A stretch of DNA of 64,000 bases, taken from the NCBI RefSeq assembly GCF_019399895.1, contig NC_091873.1, positions 876,001 to 940,000 on the forward strand, given 5' to 3'. Shown in pieces: positions 11,303 to 25,800 of this stretch. The notes beneath the pieces are model-generated. The model made no database searches. It saw only the letters and a program-made list of their open reading frames with translations, and was not told the origin of the DNA. Source of the stretch: Cardiocondyla obscurior (taxonomy: Eukaryota; Arthropoda; Insecta; Hymenoptera; Formicidae). The translations under genes were made by a program, and so were the position numbers. Every line of letters begins with the position of its first letter. The first letter of the stretch is position 1.

Positions 11303-14184
11303 ATGGGGACGTTCTGCTACAACTTCTCGAAGTACACGCTGGCAGCCATGAGCCTCGTGTTTTTGGTGAGTCTACTTGGCGTCCGCCACCATCTCAAAAT
11401 TCTCAGATCGATACACTTAATTCTCTCTCTCTACGCGGTAGGTGCGATTTGTTACGCGTCTTCTAATTCAATTCAATTCTAGAACTAACCGGTTTGTTAC
11501 TAACACATTTATTGTGCCTCCCCCCGGATGTTTGGCAAGCCATATGTTTATACGTTTTTTTTGTTTTTTTTTTCGCTATGTGCATAGCGTATACAAACTG
11601 TAAAAACTTCTTGATTTTGTTTATCGCGGGCCTCCGCCATTGCCACTGATACCTTTCAGTGGGTAGCTGGAATGCAACATTAATTTTATGGAGCGTGAAG
11701 TCAAGTTAATCCATTATCGAGCCACCCACAAAAGCCTGGCTGAAATCGTTGAAGGAATCTTTTTTCCCTCCGTGATAAAAATCAATTTTATTATTGTGCA
11801 CCTCATTGGAAAATTATATATTGTAGATTCACCGCGGGATTAAAAATGAATAAAATCGCGCGAAGCGATCGCGTCCACGTGGGACGGAAATATCGATGAC
11901 ATTAACGAAAACGTAGAGCAACGAAATCGAGGAGGCGAAGGATTGATAAAATTTAATCACTTATTGTTAGAGAAACCCCTCGACAGACAACGACGTGATG
12001 TTTCCGACGACGACGGAGTTAAATAAGCAAGAGGATCGAAATAAACGAATTCTCGCATATAGCTCTACATTGATTACGTTTATCGGCCTCAGAATCTGTA
12101 ATTTCGAAACATCTATCTTAGATGTGCGTTTAAATATAGTAGCCCACGGTCGTAGAGCCGCGAGAGCGTGCATTGCTTCCTACGAGTCTTCGGCCCACGC
12201 TACGGCCCATTTCTCTCCCTCCGTCTTCCCCGCGAGTTGAGCGGGGTTAACGAAGGAGCTCCTTCCGAAAGTCGACTGCACTTTACGTCGACTATATTTG
12301 TTATAATCACTCTGTAAGCCTAGCTTAAAGTCTCTTCGATGGAATCCGCTTCTGATTCATCGAATCGTTTTTAGTTGTTACGCGTGTTCTTACATCAACT
12401 CTCGCGTTTTAGCGAGATTTCTTGTATATTCTCGTCGTGTAAGGAATAAGAGGCAGCGCGCGGGTCCCTTCTTTTCCACTTTAAGACACTTTTAGACACG
12501 AACAAATATTCTGTGGCTTAAAAAACCTCTGGTTTTTTTTTTTTTTCTCTCGAAATGTTCTATATAATTAGTACATTTATGTGTCCTCAGATTTTTACCC
12601 AGAAGGGTTCGGCACGTTCTCTATTCTTGGCTGGAAGAAACCGCGAACTGTACAAGTTTTTAACTCTCTTCGCAGGATCTTTTCGTCTCTGTCAATATTT
12701 GACTCTGGCGTGGCGCATTAATACATATTTTTACTTGCAAGTCGTCTGTTTACTCACGCTAATCGACTAGCTCGCGAGCGACACGCTCGAGAATAACGCT
12801 AGCACTTTAAACAGCCAAGGACGTTCTCGTCTTTCTCCTACCTTTTAACCCACGTGAACTCACGTCCGGTGCTGGAAGAGAAGCACTGCAGGAAACTCCG
12901 CGATAATCTGTGCGCTTAAATGGAAGCTGGCACATCTGGCAGACAGACAGTTACATTGTTCTGTTCTCCCTCTTGCCCCAGGCCTGTTCGGGCTTAACTA
13001 AAGTGGCTCGTTAGTCTCTCTCATCTTACAACTGCGACTTTCAGAACTGCCTTTTGCGGACCGACTCTCTTGTTCTGTAACTCAAATAATTAAAAAAATT
13101 AATTAAAAATAGAATTACTCGATTGGAGGGTAAAACGTCAGATTGTTTTAATGTCAACTTGGTTTAAATACTACTTTGTACGTTTTTTACAGATAATCTC
13201 AGTAACGGTGATAATCCTGGTAGCATGTATGCTGTCGGACAAAACGTATTTAGTGTCGATCGCCGAAGAAGGAGGCAACTATGAAGCAGGGCTATACATT
13301 CTGCTTGGCACCGGCATATGTATGCTCATCGTCTCCATTCTGGGCTGGTGCAGTGCTTTCAAGTATTCTCGATATTGCTTGGGCGGTTTTTTCAGTATTA
13401 TGCTCGTCATCGTGGTCGCCCAATGTGCTTTTGCATGCTGGCTTTATGCCCACAGAGACCGCTTGGACAATCTTGTGCGGTCCTCCGTAATAAATACAGT
13501 TAAGGTAATTACACTTTTAACTATGAAATATCCCTGTGTGTTAAATCCGTCGACGATTTTTAACATGTATTAACTTTTGATATTTGTTTAATGAACAATT
13601 CTGTATTATAAAAGTGAGTATTACTTGTCGCAGAATGAATACGGTGAAATACAATGTCGTACGCAAATCATGGATACGATTCAATCTACTCTCGAATGCT
13701 GTGGAGCCAATGGATCTATGGATTGGGCCAGCAGCGAGTACACGAAGCAAGAGTCTTCTCAATCGCGGTTTACCTTCGGTGTTTCGAATGCCAATAATAT
13801 GTTCAAAATACCAAAATCCTGCTGCATAGATGCTTCCAGTACCGCCTGCAACGAGGGTCGTCAAATGAAAATTGGCGGAGTCGTAAGCTCTGCAATCTAC
13901 AGTGAGGTATATGCAAATTCTAATACTTTTTAATATAGACGTAATTTAGCAACAATACTTGGTCTTCAATTTTGTATTATGCTTTATTTTTATTGCATTA
14001 AATGTTAGTCAAGACTTAAATTTTATTGCAGGGATGTATGGAAAAGTTGGTGACTGCACTGAAGACTCAGATTTATTACTTTATAGCTGCAGCAATACTG
14101 GTCCTAGCTCTCGAAATCTTTAGTCTGATACTCGCTTTAGTTTGCTGTTTCAAAGGCGGATCGTCAGATAGATACAAGGCTTAA
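11303..14184 (+). CDS. Tetraspanin (266 residues)
   Basis: Four exons, 11303-11365, 13193-13504, 13634-13906 and 14032-14184, are all joined in phase 0. Membrane segments: residues about 10-35 (split by intron 1), a short first loop, about 50-75, about 82-108, and about 224-250. The large extracellular loop carries the CCG signature (ECCGANG, whose NGS is also a glycosylation sequon), a PKSCC motif, and two further cysteines (TACNEG and GCMEKL), so six cysteines in all. Juxtamembrane cysteines that could be palmitoylated are present near the ends of TM3 and TM4. Tetraspanins organise membrane microdomains with integrins and other receptors. Which insect paralog this is cannot be decided by eye. 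Intron 1 (1.8 kb) shows nothing coding. Confidence 0.92.
11366..13192 (+). other. Large first intron of the tetraspanin gene
   Basis: Begins GTGAGT and ends TTTTTTACAG. It holds no open frame with domain character and no obvious repeat beyond T runs near 12535-12546. First introns of this size often carry enhancers, but nothing specific is visible. Confidence 0.6.
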
Positions 14185-16953
14185 ACTGATTCATCATACG
14201 TACCATATAATAATTTTTTTTTTATCGGTCTTAAATAGCGACATATATAATATTAAAAACAATTAAAAGTTTGTTTAGTTTCAATACCTATAGTATTTAA
14301 GTGAATTGTATTGAATTTTATATTTGATTACGTAAAACATATAAAATTTTGATTTTATTACAATTACGAAGCACATTTGATAAGTAACCATTTCTTATGG
14401 TTATATTATTGTTTTGTCTTCTATCTTAAATTTATATTAAATTGTATGAGTTATTTTGGGACCAGTTCAAAATCTTACATATTTTAACGCTATTTTATTA
14501 TTTTATTTTTTTTGTAAATACTATATCGATATTTTCCTCTTAACACACAGAAACTGTGTATTTTATAAAATTGATTATACTATTTACGCACACTGACACT
14601 TGCAAAATAATATAACTAGTTTTTAAATTGATTTTTCTTAAATGGGTACAAAGATATGACAGATATCAAGTTAAAATACATAATTATAGGAAGTTTTTAT
14701 CGATATCATATATAAAATTCAAAGGAGAAGTATCTTCTTACAAATTGAGGCTACTAAATACAAAAGATAATCACACAAATGTTTCATAAATGTAAAATAT
14801 TTGCATCAATTTGAGTAGACATATATATATACTTATATTGGTGCAAATATAATTATTTAAGAGATATATGTAATGTGTACATATACATATATATATATAT
14901 ATATATATTTATATACATAAACCTTCCAATTTGAGAGTGACAGCAGGACTGTAGGAAGAAGTCTGATAGATAAATGCTTCCTAAACAAATTTTAAATGCA
15001 CTCTGCGTGTGATTTTGATTAAACTATTGTCAATAATATTTTACATTTATTTGATGATATTATTAACTATAATCTCAATCTATATTTAAACACAACCTGC
15101 ATATCTCACATGACGATATAATGTAAGAATCTCAATTTGGAAAAATCTTGATTTATATAAAGGAGTTAGAAATGTAAATTTATAATACACTCAATTTTTC
15201 TGATTACTGCCAAACTACTCTTTTACATAAATGTCATAAACTCTTTTACATAAATTTATATTTCTAATTTAAAGACTTATGTATATAAGCATTTAACAGC
15301 TTTCACAAGGTACCTATACATATAGCTAAGATTTTTTTTTGGGCCAAAGTAGCAAACCAAACTAACGCATTGCGTTGATATAAAGTAAAAATTATTATAT
15401 TTTAAATTGCATAATAAGATATTAGAAATATTATTTCTATAAAAAAAATATATATTTTTTGTTTTGCGTCTAATACATTTATAATTTTATAGCACGCTTT
15501 CTTGTATTAAGTTGCTGATTTTTTTTTCTTTATTAAGCTTATTGCTAACAGATTAAAGGCTATATTTTCACACGACTAATCTTAATTAGAAGCGTAGCAT
15601 TTAACGATCTGAACATAGGAATCTTGAGATATTAAATAATAAATATCAATTGTCGTGTCTTATATCGATTGACGTTTTCTTATCGTTAATCATGCAAATC
15701 AAAAGGTAGGAAAAGGATGCACCTACTAATACATATGACATACAATCAATCTAGTACTCCAATTTACTACAGCGCGATCGTTATAGTGTCTAGTCTGTAA
15801 ACAATTAATGTTAACTTACCGATCTACTTGCTTTATCTCCCTTACGCCATATATGATATATTTTATATATTATTTTATATATATATATTAATAATAATTT
15901 TCTATAGATTCTATAAAGTAGCCATAACTGTTACCACCAATTTTACACGAAAGAAAAAAAACTATTACTTGTAAATTTTACAAACATGATAATAATATGT
16001 TCGATTTTTATATAAATTATATTAATTGTAATAAATTATTATGTCGTGAACATTACTTTTACAAGTACACGTTTTATTAGAACCATATCAATATTTTCAT
16101 AACATTACTATATCCAAATAAGTCTTCGTACGTTTATATGTGCTATATATCTATCTTATTAATATAAATAATATGATACAAGAGATATTAATTGTGTGCA
16201 AGAGATATGGCGTAGTACAAAAGTCAATATCTCTGAATATTGCGTTGATATTGCGCTTGTACTTGTGTATGTTATATTAATTAAGATTCTTATGGAAATG
16301 TTGTTCGCTTGGATAATCAACGCTTAATTTAGATTAGAAGTTAACTTTGGCATCAGTCTTTTCGGACATGTTTTAGACATCATGATCATTGTCGCAAAAA
16401 GAGAACAAAAATCAAACGAGTAAAGCAAATGTCTAAAATCAGAATAAGTTTGTGACTGTTTCAACTGTAACAATTGATTGTTAAATTGCGATACGATATA
16501 TTTCGCCGTTTAAGAAACGACACAAAGTTTGTAGCAAAGAAAATTATTGATATTATATTTAAAATTGTAATGCAGAATATATGTTACGTATGTATCTAAA
16601 AATACAACACAGCGTGTAACAGCAATACGTACGTTGACTAAAAAAAAAAAAAATTACAGTTCATTGATTTTGCATTATAATATTCGCACACTATAGTGCG
16701 TGGATTGTAATATTCGTACGCAAAGGTGCATACACGTTTTTTGTGCTGAGACAAGCTGTTCCTCGAAAAAATCTCTACGAACCACGTGATCGCTCGTAGG
16801 GACTCGCTGTCGATGCTGTCAAACTATTTCCCAAACTGCAACAGTTTTAAAGGTTTTGGTTATGCGAGAGGTTAGGTTGTTCGGTTTATAGGATCAAGCG
16901 ACGTTGTTTTAAATTTGTTTGTGATTTTTATATCACGTTGAAAGAAGTACACA
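14185..16953 (+). other. AT-rich 3' flank of tetraspanin and upstream region of mS23
   Basis: This 2.8-kb stretch is very AT-rich, with a (TA)n run at about 14887-14908 and many short A/T tracts. No coding region is supported. A long tetraspanin 3' UTR followed by the mS23 promoter is the simplest reading; the sequence becomes more mixed after 16720, close to the mS23 start. Confidence 0.55.
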
Positions 16954-17616
16954 ATGGCACAGAGCAGACTTGAAAAAATCGGCACAATATACACCAGGTG
17001 AATATGCTCGTTGTATCTTTATTTAAATTTGTATAAACTGTTCATAATTGCCTATGTTTTTAAATGCACTTTTCAGAGTTTCTTCGTTATTAAAATGCAA
17101 GGCTCTTAAAGAAGAAGATATGCCAGTATGGATGGCAATATACGAGGCTTTTCCTCCAAAATACGAACCTAGGTTTGACAGACGGCTGCCTAAAAAAGAT
17201 ATTAAACCTATTTTTTATATCGAGGACCTTATTCGAGTGTAAGATGTTTTAATGCGTTAAATAAAATGCTTACGTTGGACTTTATAAATGCTATTGCAAC
17301 TTATCGCACATTGTTTTCTATCGTAGAAGATTTTATAAAGATCAGAGGTTCATACCAGCTACTAATTTAGCAAAGGAAGATGTGAAATCTGCAACACAAA
17401 ACTTTCTGATCATGTATGAAACAATAAGAAAGGTATGTGGTGAATTAATTTAACGATTAATAATTTTTTTTAATACTATCAATGAAGTACTTAATTGGAT
17501 TGCAGGAAGGATTTTCAGAAGATAGTGCATATGAACGTGCAATGAGACAATATACCTCTAAGGTAGAAGCAAAGTTTCAGGCGAGGAAAGAGAATGAATT
17601 ATTTAGAGACTCTTAG
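16954..17616 (+). CDS. mRpS23: Mitochondrial small-subunit ribosomal protein mS23
   Basis: Four exons, 16954-16997, 17077-17238, 17327-17432 and 17506-17616, total 423 nt and encode 140 residues. The protein starts MAQSRLEKIGTIYTR and carries the mS23 core: a D-M-P-V-W segment followed by YEAFPPKYEPRF, then IFYIEDLIR, and a helical C-terminus rich in Lys and Glu. mS23 is a metazoan component of the mitochondrial 28S subunit and is imported to the matrix. Length agrees with the short insect forms. It is convergent with LRRK; the gap to the LRRK stop is about 2.2 kb. Confidence 0.9.
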
Positions 17617-17659
17617 TGACTAGAAAAATATATTCTTACTGTACTTTTTTTTTCTTGTA

Positions 17660-17665
17660 AATAAA
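17660..17665 (+). terminator. mRpS23: Poly(A) signal AATAAA of mS23
   Basis: AATAAA lies 44 bp after the mS23 stop codon, a usual distance for a short insect 3' UTR. No competing signal lies between. Confidence 0.55.
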
Positions 17666-18564
17666 TATCTCGTTATTAAAAATGTTTTCCTCATATGTTA
17701 ATTGCAATTGTACATTATTGAAATATCGAATTACAGTGCTGTATGAGTAGTTGTAGTAATTAATTTTTTTTTTTTAGCTCTGTCGAATTATAATTAACTA
17801 AGTCTTGTCAACAACAGTGTTTATATTTCGTCACAATCAGTACATTAAATAACAATAAGTTCCCGCAAAGTTATAACTTACGTTGATGAGTACGAGATGA
17901 TAATCATAGCAATCTTCATGAGTAAACGTGAATATACGATGACGCACTTAATATACAGAGATCAATCAAGTTCTCAATTCGTAATAATTACGTTTCGTCG
18001 TAATAGTTGCAATTCCCTACAAGGTGAATAATAATCATAATCGTTTGAGATTTGTTTTTTTACAATAGCATTATTGGAAAAAGGATACAAGCTGCGTATA
18101 TCACTGGTTCTCTTCGCACGCGGCAGGTACAAATAAGTAATTAAGAAAAAAAAAAAAATTAATACGAAACGCACATATATAAACTAAATACATTGATCAC
18201 TGCACCAAATGTGTTTGGTTCGAAAATAATATAATCAAAATCGTCGAGTGTTACATATTAAACGCATATTTTCGGCTACATTATACTTCTCAATAAATAT
18301 TAATTCTTTAAATGTCGCAAACTCCGAAGAACACTCGGCGCGATAAGAAATAAATATCGATTAAACAAAGTAAAACTTTTAACAAAACAAATATTGTAAT
18401 TAAAAATAGTATAACAGTTTTGCGACGATACTTTGTGTTTTTTTTTTTTTTTTTCTCACTGAGTATTTAATATCACATCAATCGATTACGTTTGGAATAC
18501 ACATAACCGTTCCCAAGTAATTAAATCATAAGTCAAATTAATGATTTCATTGAGCAAAATGCTT

Positions 18565-18586
18565 TGTGTGTGTGTGTGTGTGTGTG
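18565..18586. repeat. (TG)11 microsatellite
   Basis: An uninterrupted TG dinucleotide run is followed by a degenerate GAGAGTGTATGTGTG tail. It is likely polymorphic in length. Confidence 0.9.
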
Positions 18587-19804
18587 AGAGTGTATGTGTG
18601 TGATTTTTATCTTTTTAGTGGTATAAATTAATGCTAATATATGTATTTATGCATCATATCCCACAACCTTCGATTTCCTTAAATTTAATATTAACAAAAT
18701 TCATAGTTTAACTTGTAAAATATTATTTTGGACATAATGTAGCTAAATCATAGACAAAAATATGTAAGTATCATCTACAAGTCATATTTCTATATCGACT
18801 CAAAATTACGTCAGCGGTAAAACTTATTTTAACATTAACGATATTACAAGAGGTAATTGATAGTGCTAAAAATATTTTTATAAGATTATTAACATCAATT
18901 GGGAATATTTGAAAAATCTTTTTCTTTACTCTGTCTTACTGTGAAATAGATTAATATTCCTCCTCTTTCGCTATACAAGTATTTAAATAGCGAGACTCAT
19001 AGATTATGCAAGTGAAAATGTACGTTAAAATATCATTAGATTATTTGCTTAGGAGTTAGTTTTATATAAAATAAAAATGTATCTCTTATATTTGATGATG
19101 CTACAATTTGGACGAACAAAAGAATATTAACTTACAATCTATGATGCATTATTAAGATGTCTATTAATAAGCGTGCTTGTAAGAGTGTTGTAAAACTTGG
19201 GATTGTTCTTTTCTCCAGTTAGACGCTTTTGTTTCGATTGTCAAACACGCTTATTAACTGAATCAATATCTTTTACATTCTAGGTGCTATAATATTGGAC
19301 GTATAAGATTCATTGAGCCCATACTGCTCAATTAGATCTCGCACCATTTAAGCACTTCTGGTATTATGCTGCATAATGTTGCTCTTTGAAGAATTCTGCA
19401 ATCCGATCACAATAAACTCTCGTCACTCTTTGAAAATTTATCATATTGAATTAATTCAATTGTAACGCCTCGTATATTGACACCAAACCTCATTATAAAA
19501 TTTTTTTTTTTTTTCTACCGGCACTCGTGGAAAGAACACTCAGTCAGATTAAATTTGTCTTCGGTCCTGTGCATTAAATGTACCTTTTGAATATCAACAA
19601 GTATCATTAACTTCGTATATGTAAAAGATAAAGCCCAGTAAATATAGAATATTACAGCAATATTGCAATGTTACTGCAATATTAAAATATTATTGTAATA
19701 TTGCCGTAATATTCTACGTTCGCTGGGAGTTAGACGGATTGTGTATAATTAAAAATAGTCTCCAAATGTACCTGAGAATATGGAACTCACGATCTCCGGG
19801 GAAA

Positions 19805-22800
19805 TCAAGCTGCCGACCAGTTCTCTGATCGCCACAGTAGAGTGTACATGCCGTGTCTAAGCTCTTCGTTTTCTAAAGTCTTGAACGGGAAGTCGGTGTA
19901 CCGTGAAATCAGGCTGCGGTATCCTTGGCCGACGGTCGCTAGTACCGTTTTCTTTTTGTCAGTAGATTTGAGAGACACAATTTGGCAGACTTTGCCCTCA
20001 AACGGCCGGAACACTGTAACGGGACGTAAAGTGCCGCACTCGGCAACGACGATGCAGCCCCAGGTGGTGCCAATATACAGCTGACCGCAACTGGCTTCGA
20101 GTGCGGTCACTTGACACTTCTCTGTTGATAGATTTTCTTCGATCGCGATAGACTTGAGACTCTCGGAGCAAGGTACTAATTTAGACATGTCGAGTTTATT
20201 AACGATCTGTCGGCTGTCTACGTCCCACTGATACACCACGCACCCTGGATACGTGTACGAAAAAATTAAGTTCTCAGTTACCGCACTGATCAAATATGTG
20301 GCGAATAAATTCTTCATCGTGGTGTCGGCGGTGCAGTGAAACAGCTGCGTCGTGTCAATCAGATTGCCATCCTTCAACGTATAAACGGATATGCGACCAT
20401 AGCTCTGACCAACCCAGAGCTCTAACACGCGTCTTCTTTTACCGACTGCGGCGAGCGAGTAAGTTTTAACGTCAGCGCCGTGGCACGTTGTTTCTGAGCA
20501 GCCACTGCTGCTACTAGATGTCACGTCAGTTTTCTTCATTTGCATGAACGTGTTGGATAATAAAAAGATTCGGCCGCTGTGTAAAGCGACGGCAAACTGT
20601 TTCAGTTGCTCCAGGTGGATCAGCCCGACGACTTTAGATTCTCTACTATGATCCGTTTCCAAACTGTAGCTGGCCACACAGCCGAAATTGCTGCATAGGT
20701 AAACGTGCACCTGGCCAGCGTTATCGCCGATCCAAATGTAACCGTCCACGCCGCACATAGCGTACGGAATCACCGGTGTCTCGATACGCACATGACGCAG
20801 CCAGCCTTTCTGGCTGCCTAATAACATGTCCACTTCTCCGTTATTGTGCCCGAACCAGATTTCTTCACCGTTAAAATTGTCAGTTGCATCGTTTCCGCTA
20901 CCACCACAGTAACCGGTCATGGTAACAGCTGTCACTTGCGTACGTTCTGTCAATAAGGTTATGTCTATCAGATGCGTAAACTCGGGTGCAGAAGCGATGG
21001 AAACGATTTGACTGGCGGTCGGCCGATCCTTCGGATTTTGTGCCCAGCATATTACCATCAAATCCAGCGCGTAACACGGGTGGAAAGTCTCACGGTGCAT
21101 GAGCGACGGCCTACCACCTTCCAGAATACACTCTTTCACCGCCTCGTGGCCTTCGAACGGTTGACGTAGGGTGACGAGCTCGTAGATGAACATGCCGAAT
21201 GAAAACGAATCTACTTTCTCCGTGTACTCTTCCTCGCCGTTGTATCTAATGATCTCGGGCGCCATGAAGCCTTCTGTGCCACCGAAACCTTTTGCTCCTG
21301 TAGGTAGCGTCAATCTCGAGATGCCATAGTCGGCAACTTTGACATGCACCGCTTCGGGATTTTCTTGAAACGGTAACGGCATTTGCCACACAAGTACATT
21401 TTCCGATTTAAGATCACGATAAATGACATGTTGTTGATGCAGATATTCTACAGCTTTGGCAACTTGCAGGATTATCGCCTGAAGCGTGTAAGGATCTAGC
21501 TTAGCTCCGGAACGACGATAATTTTTCAGAACGGCGTCTAGCGCGCCTTGAGGCGCTAAATCCAGCACGAGAGCCAGAGGACTGACGACTATGCCAATCA
21601 ACGGCACGATATTACTATGTCTCAATGTTAGCAGAATATTTAGCTCTTGGCGCGCCATACAATACGCCTTGCAGGCGTACTGTAACGGATCTCGGTCCCA
21701 TTTGCTCTGTGACGCCTTGTACGCGAGGACTGCCGACTGCGTGGAGTTGGGGCCTGGTGAGACTGGCTGCAGCATCTTGATGGCCACGTCAGCCCGGACG
21801 TGAGTGCCGGGCAGTCGGCAGCTACCACGGAAGACGAAGCCGAATGCACCGCGACCTAGCAATTTGCCTCGCTTCAAATCCTCCGACTTGATTAGATGTT
21901 TGGCGCCCAAGTCCATGAAAATTATGTCCGGCGCGACGTGCGATAACGGGATCTCCGAATGTTTCGGGCAACTGATAGGCTTGTTACTGTACGCCGCTAG
22001 TATGCACTCCTCCACCATCCAAGAGTATGCGAGAGTATTTTCAGAATGCGAGGAGCTTTGTTGTCTCGACACGTCCGGGTGCCCCTCAAACGACGGCATT
22101 CTGCTGGACGTTAAACTGTCGTAACCAACGCCGCTGTCGCCGTCGGATTTGTAACTGTCCTGGCTCTGTCTCTCAGTACGATTCACGGCGCAATATTTTT
22201 GAATGTCATCGATTAACCGACCGTCACTGTCGCTCGACTCGCTGTCGCCGTTCTCGGTATTGCCGAGCAAACAACGTGGACACGGTATTAATCTTGTGAC
22301 TAATAATTTACCTTCCGATGTGTGAACAAAACGTGTCCCCAGAGTCGGATACCAGTCTTCTAGTAGGATGTCAATATGGTCGACGATTAATGCCATCAAT
22401 TGCGGCATACTTTCCGGCCGTGGTTCTACGACGATCGCCTGGTAGCCCATCGGCTCCTCGTCCACGGAATCGGACATAATAGGCTGCTTGATCACCAGAG
22501 TATCCACAGGAAACCAAATCTCTAAGATAGCAGAATTCTTCAAGTCCACCGTGCACCAAATACCGTCTTGCTTCAATTTAAATTTAAACTGTCTATAATC
22601 GTACGGTGAATTTTTCAGATTGTAGCAAACTTCCTTCAAACGTAGCAACGTGATACCCGAATACCGTAGCTCGATTCCCGTTTGCCAGAGCACCCATTCA
22701 GCTTGAAGATCTAGTAGACTAGCGAAAATATTGTCGTCAACGAAATCTTTGAATGGCGCCAGAAATGACATGACGATGTCAACGATAGCGTCGTCCGCCA

Positions 22801-25800
22801 GAATTCGGGTGACTAGTCGTGACCAAAAACCGCTGGGAAAATATGACATGAGTAAAAGTCTCGTGACCGAACAATCAGGTTGTGATCTTGACGTAAGAAC
22901 GCACTCGGCGTTATTTTTATTGTCGCCACTTGATGAGCTCAGGCATGCATACGTGGGCGATGTAATCTTCTTCGCTCGCACGTGCCAGCCACGCGTTTTC
23001 ACCGGCACCTTGATAATCTGATTGTTGCGCAGGATATCTTCTTCGGTTGGTAAAAGGGACGGTATCAAAAGAGTACGGCAATCCCACGTCAAAGCAACTT
23101 CAAATTTGTTGAGTAAACTAACAATATATCCTTGGGTATCAATCGAAGATATTGTAGAAGACTTGAATACGTGCTGGATATCGTCCAGCTTCATTATGCC
23201 GGATCTAGCGAACGGGTTGATTTCTCGTATGGTCACTACGTGAGCCAGCATATCACAGAGCCATTGCGGATCTAAAAAATAAAGATCTTTCAAGGTAGCA
23301 TCATCATAATGTAAGATTATACCGTTTTCGTGAAGAAATAACGTTGCCTGATGTAACTCGGCAGGATCTCTAAAGGATCTATGTAATTTTTCGAGTTCGT
23401 TATTAACGGCTGCGTAATACTGGTCGGCCTTTAGAACCGGATCTAACCCAGATAGCTTTTTGTCGTGCGCTAGTTGGATCACTACATCTTCCAGTGCCAG
23501 GTAACTCGCCGGAACTTTCTGTTCTAATAATAATTCTTTACTACCGGGCGATTTCAAACTAAAGACAACGTCGTAAATGAGATTGCACAGCATCTTAATG
23601 TTGTGGCGCGTCTTGCAGCTTACTTCGATCGTCTCCATAACTTTAGGCAAACCGCATTTCTCAGCATCGACCACGTTGATGAATTTATCGCGAATATATT
23701 GTTGCAGACCCTCGCTGTGTTCGTTAGAGACATCGTAATGCGTGCCGACGATAATAACCGGTGAGTTAGGCGCTCTACTCTGAATGTTCACTAGCCACTG
23801 AAATATCTCGGAGACGCCTTTCAAACCGTCTGTGATTCGCCACACGACAAGGTACAAACTGCGCTTCGACAGGAAATACTGATGCGTCGCGTAGTATTCG
23901 CGCTGGCCTCCAAAATCCCAGGTTCTGAAATAAACTGATCCGTGAGATGATTGTCCGCGTACTTTTTTCTCGTAAATCCAGTCGCCGATATCCACGCCCA
24001 CGGTCGAGATCGTTGTACCCTTGGCCGTCTTCGCGTTGATATTCTTGTTACCCATTCGCTTGGCCCAATGCTCGGACGCTTTTTTTTTATTTGGCACCTC
24101 GCCTTCTTGTCGCAATTGCTCCAACAGACTTGTTTTACCGATGCCTTGAATACCGACGATCATTAGTTTCATACGCGCATACGCCTTCGCGTCCTCTAGA
24201 ATCGATTTCAAATAACCGATCACGTCCATCGTCTTATATTTTTTCGACTCGATCATTGACTTAAGTGGCTCCTGCAGTCGACAACCTTGCGTATTTAAAT
24301 TCCATAGACGACCTAGCAACCCCATCTGCGGTGGCAATTCGACGACCTCGTTGTTACCGCTGATATTTAACACTGACAGATTGTTCAATTCATAGATGTT
24401 GTGCGGTATTTCGCGCAGCTGATTGTTGCTGATGTCCAGCATGCTAACATTCGGAAAAAGCAAGTATAGTTTCGACCCTGAATGTCCAGTTTTCGATTCT
24501 CTATCCGCATCCGCACGATCTTCTTCCAAACACGGCATCTCGCCATCGTCGTATGACGTCAGTTGAATGCGATTCAGTAGATTGTTCGCCAGTATCAAAG
24601 TGCGTAGATTTTCCAGTCGCAAATGCCGTCTGTGTATGCACACCGACTGCAATACAATATCACGCATTGACGCGGGTGTCTGTCGATGGCTGGGTACAAT
24701 GCTCGGTGATTGTGCATTCGCTACTGGACAATAGCACGCTGTATTCGCTTGCTCCATGCTGTCAGCGCTGTCGACCTGCGGCAGACTAGGCCATCGTGTG
24801 ATCTGATTGTTCGACAAATCTATCTGTTTTAAACTCGCTGGATAAGAGGTAATGTGACTCATTGAACGCAGTGAATTATACGCCATGTTGAGTCGCACCA
24901 AGCTCACTGCCAAACAGGGTAGCGCTACAGGAATGCTGTTGAAAAGATTGTGTGCCAAATTCAACGACGCTAGCACAGATTTATTACCGTTCTCCGTGTC
25001 GTCGCTCATTCTCTCTGATACTTGAATTGAGTTAATCCACACATGCGGCCGTTCCATTTCGATCACTTGAGCATTCGCAATTTTCGTGAATGAATCGAAC
25101 TCCATGGATTCTATCCGCGGCATGGCAGCCAATCCGCGAAAATTAGTACCATTCTGCTGTGCTTCGTCACCTCGTTGTGGCTTTCTCAAAACATTCTGTG
25201 ATGCCTGGCTAGGCAGATCGCGCAGTAGATTAAACGAGGCGTTTAGCTCTTTTAATTTAGGCGCACGCCAGAGATTCTGCGGTAGACGCTGCAATTTATT
25301 GTTGGACACATCCATGATTTCAAGTGCCGGTAAATTCATTATAAATTCCGGCAGCTGCTCCAATCGATTATCTTGCAAATACATTTCTTCTAAAACCGGA
25401 CATAACTTGTCCTTCGGATTTTTCGAATCGGCCGTGAGAGTGTCGATCTTGTTTTGTGCCAAGTTGAGATTACGCAAACTCTGCAAGTAGAATATGGTGG
25501 ACGGTACAGAGGTTATCGAATTGTGAGAGATGTCTATCCGCGTGATTGCATACAAAACTAGGTCGTTGTTTCTCGGGCTCAGCTTCTTATTCACGTGCAA
25601 TACAGCGTCGATCAACCATTGCAATCGGATCTGAGAGAGACGACATTGCTGATTGTGCCAGTTGATCATCGTAGGCGTCTTCGGGAATAAAGCAGAATAG
25701 GTAACATGGCCGAAGGATGACAGGGCGGAGAAGTGTGAGCTCTGCGTGCACTCGGTCATCGCTTTCTTGTTAATCTTGTATTCGGAGTCCGGATGTGCCT

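Larger units (their letters stand above)
17617..19804. other. AT-rich region between mS23 and LRRK, probably LRRK 3' UTR
   Basis: No coding region is supported on either strand. The LRRK 3' UTR must begin at 19804 on the minus strand. The segment includes a (TG)11 microsatellite at 18565-18586 and several T runs (for example 18438-18454 and 19500-19514). Confidence 0.5.

Noticed and set aside
14880..14910. (TA)n tract as a regulatory site
   Set aside because: A simple dinucleotide run in AT-rich intergenic sequence; nothing else supports function.
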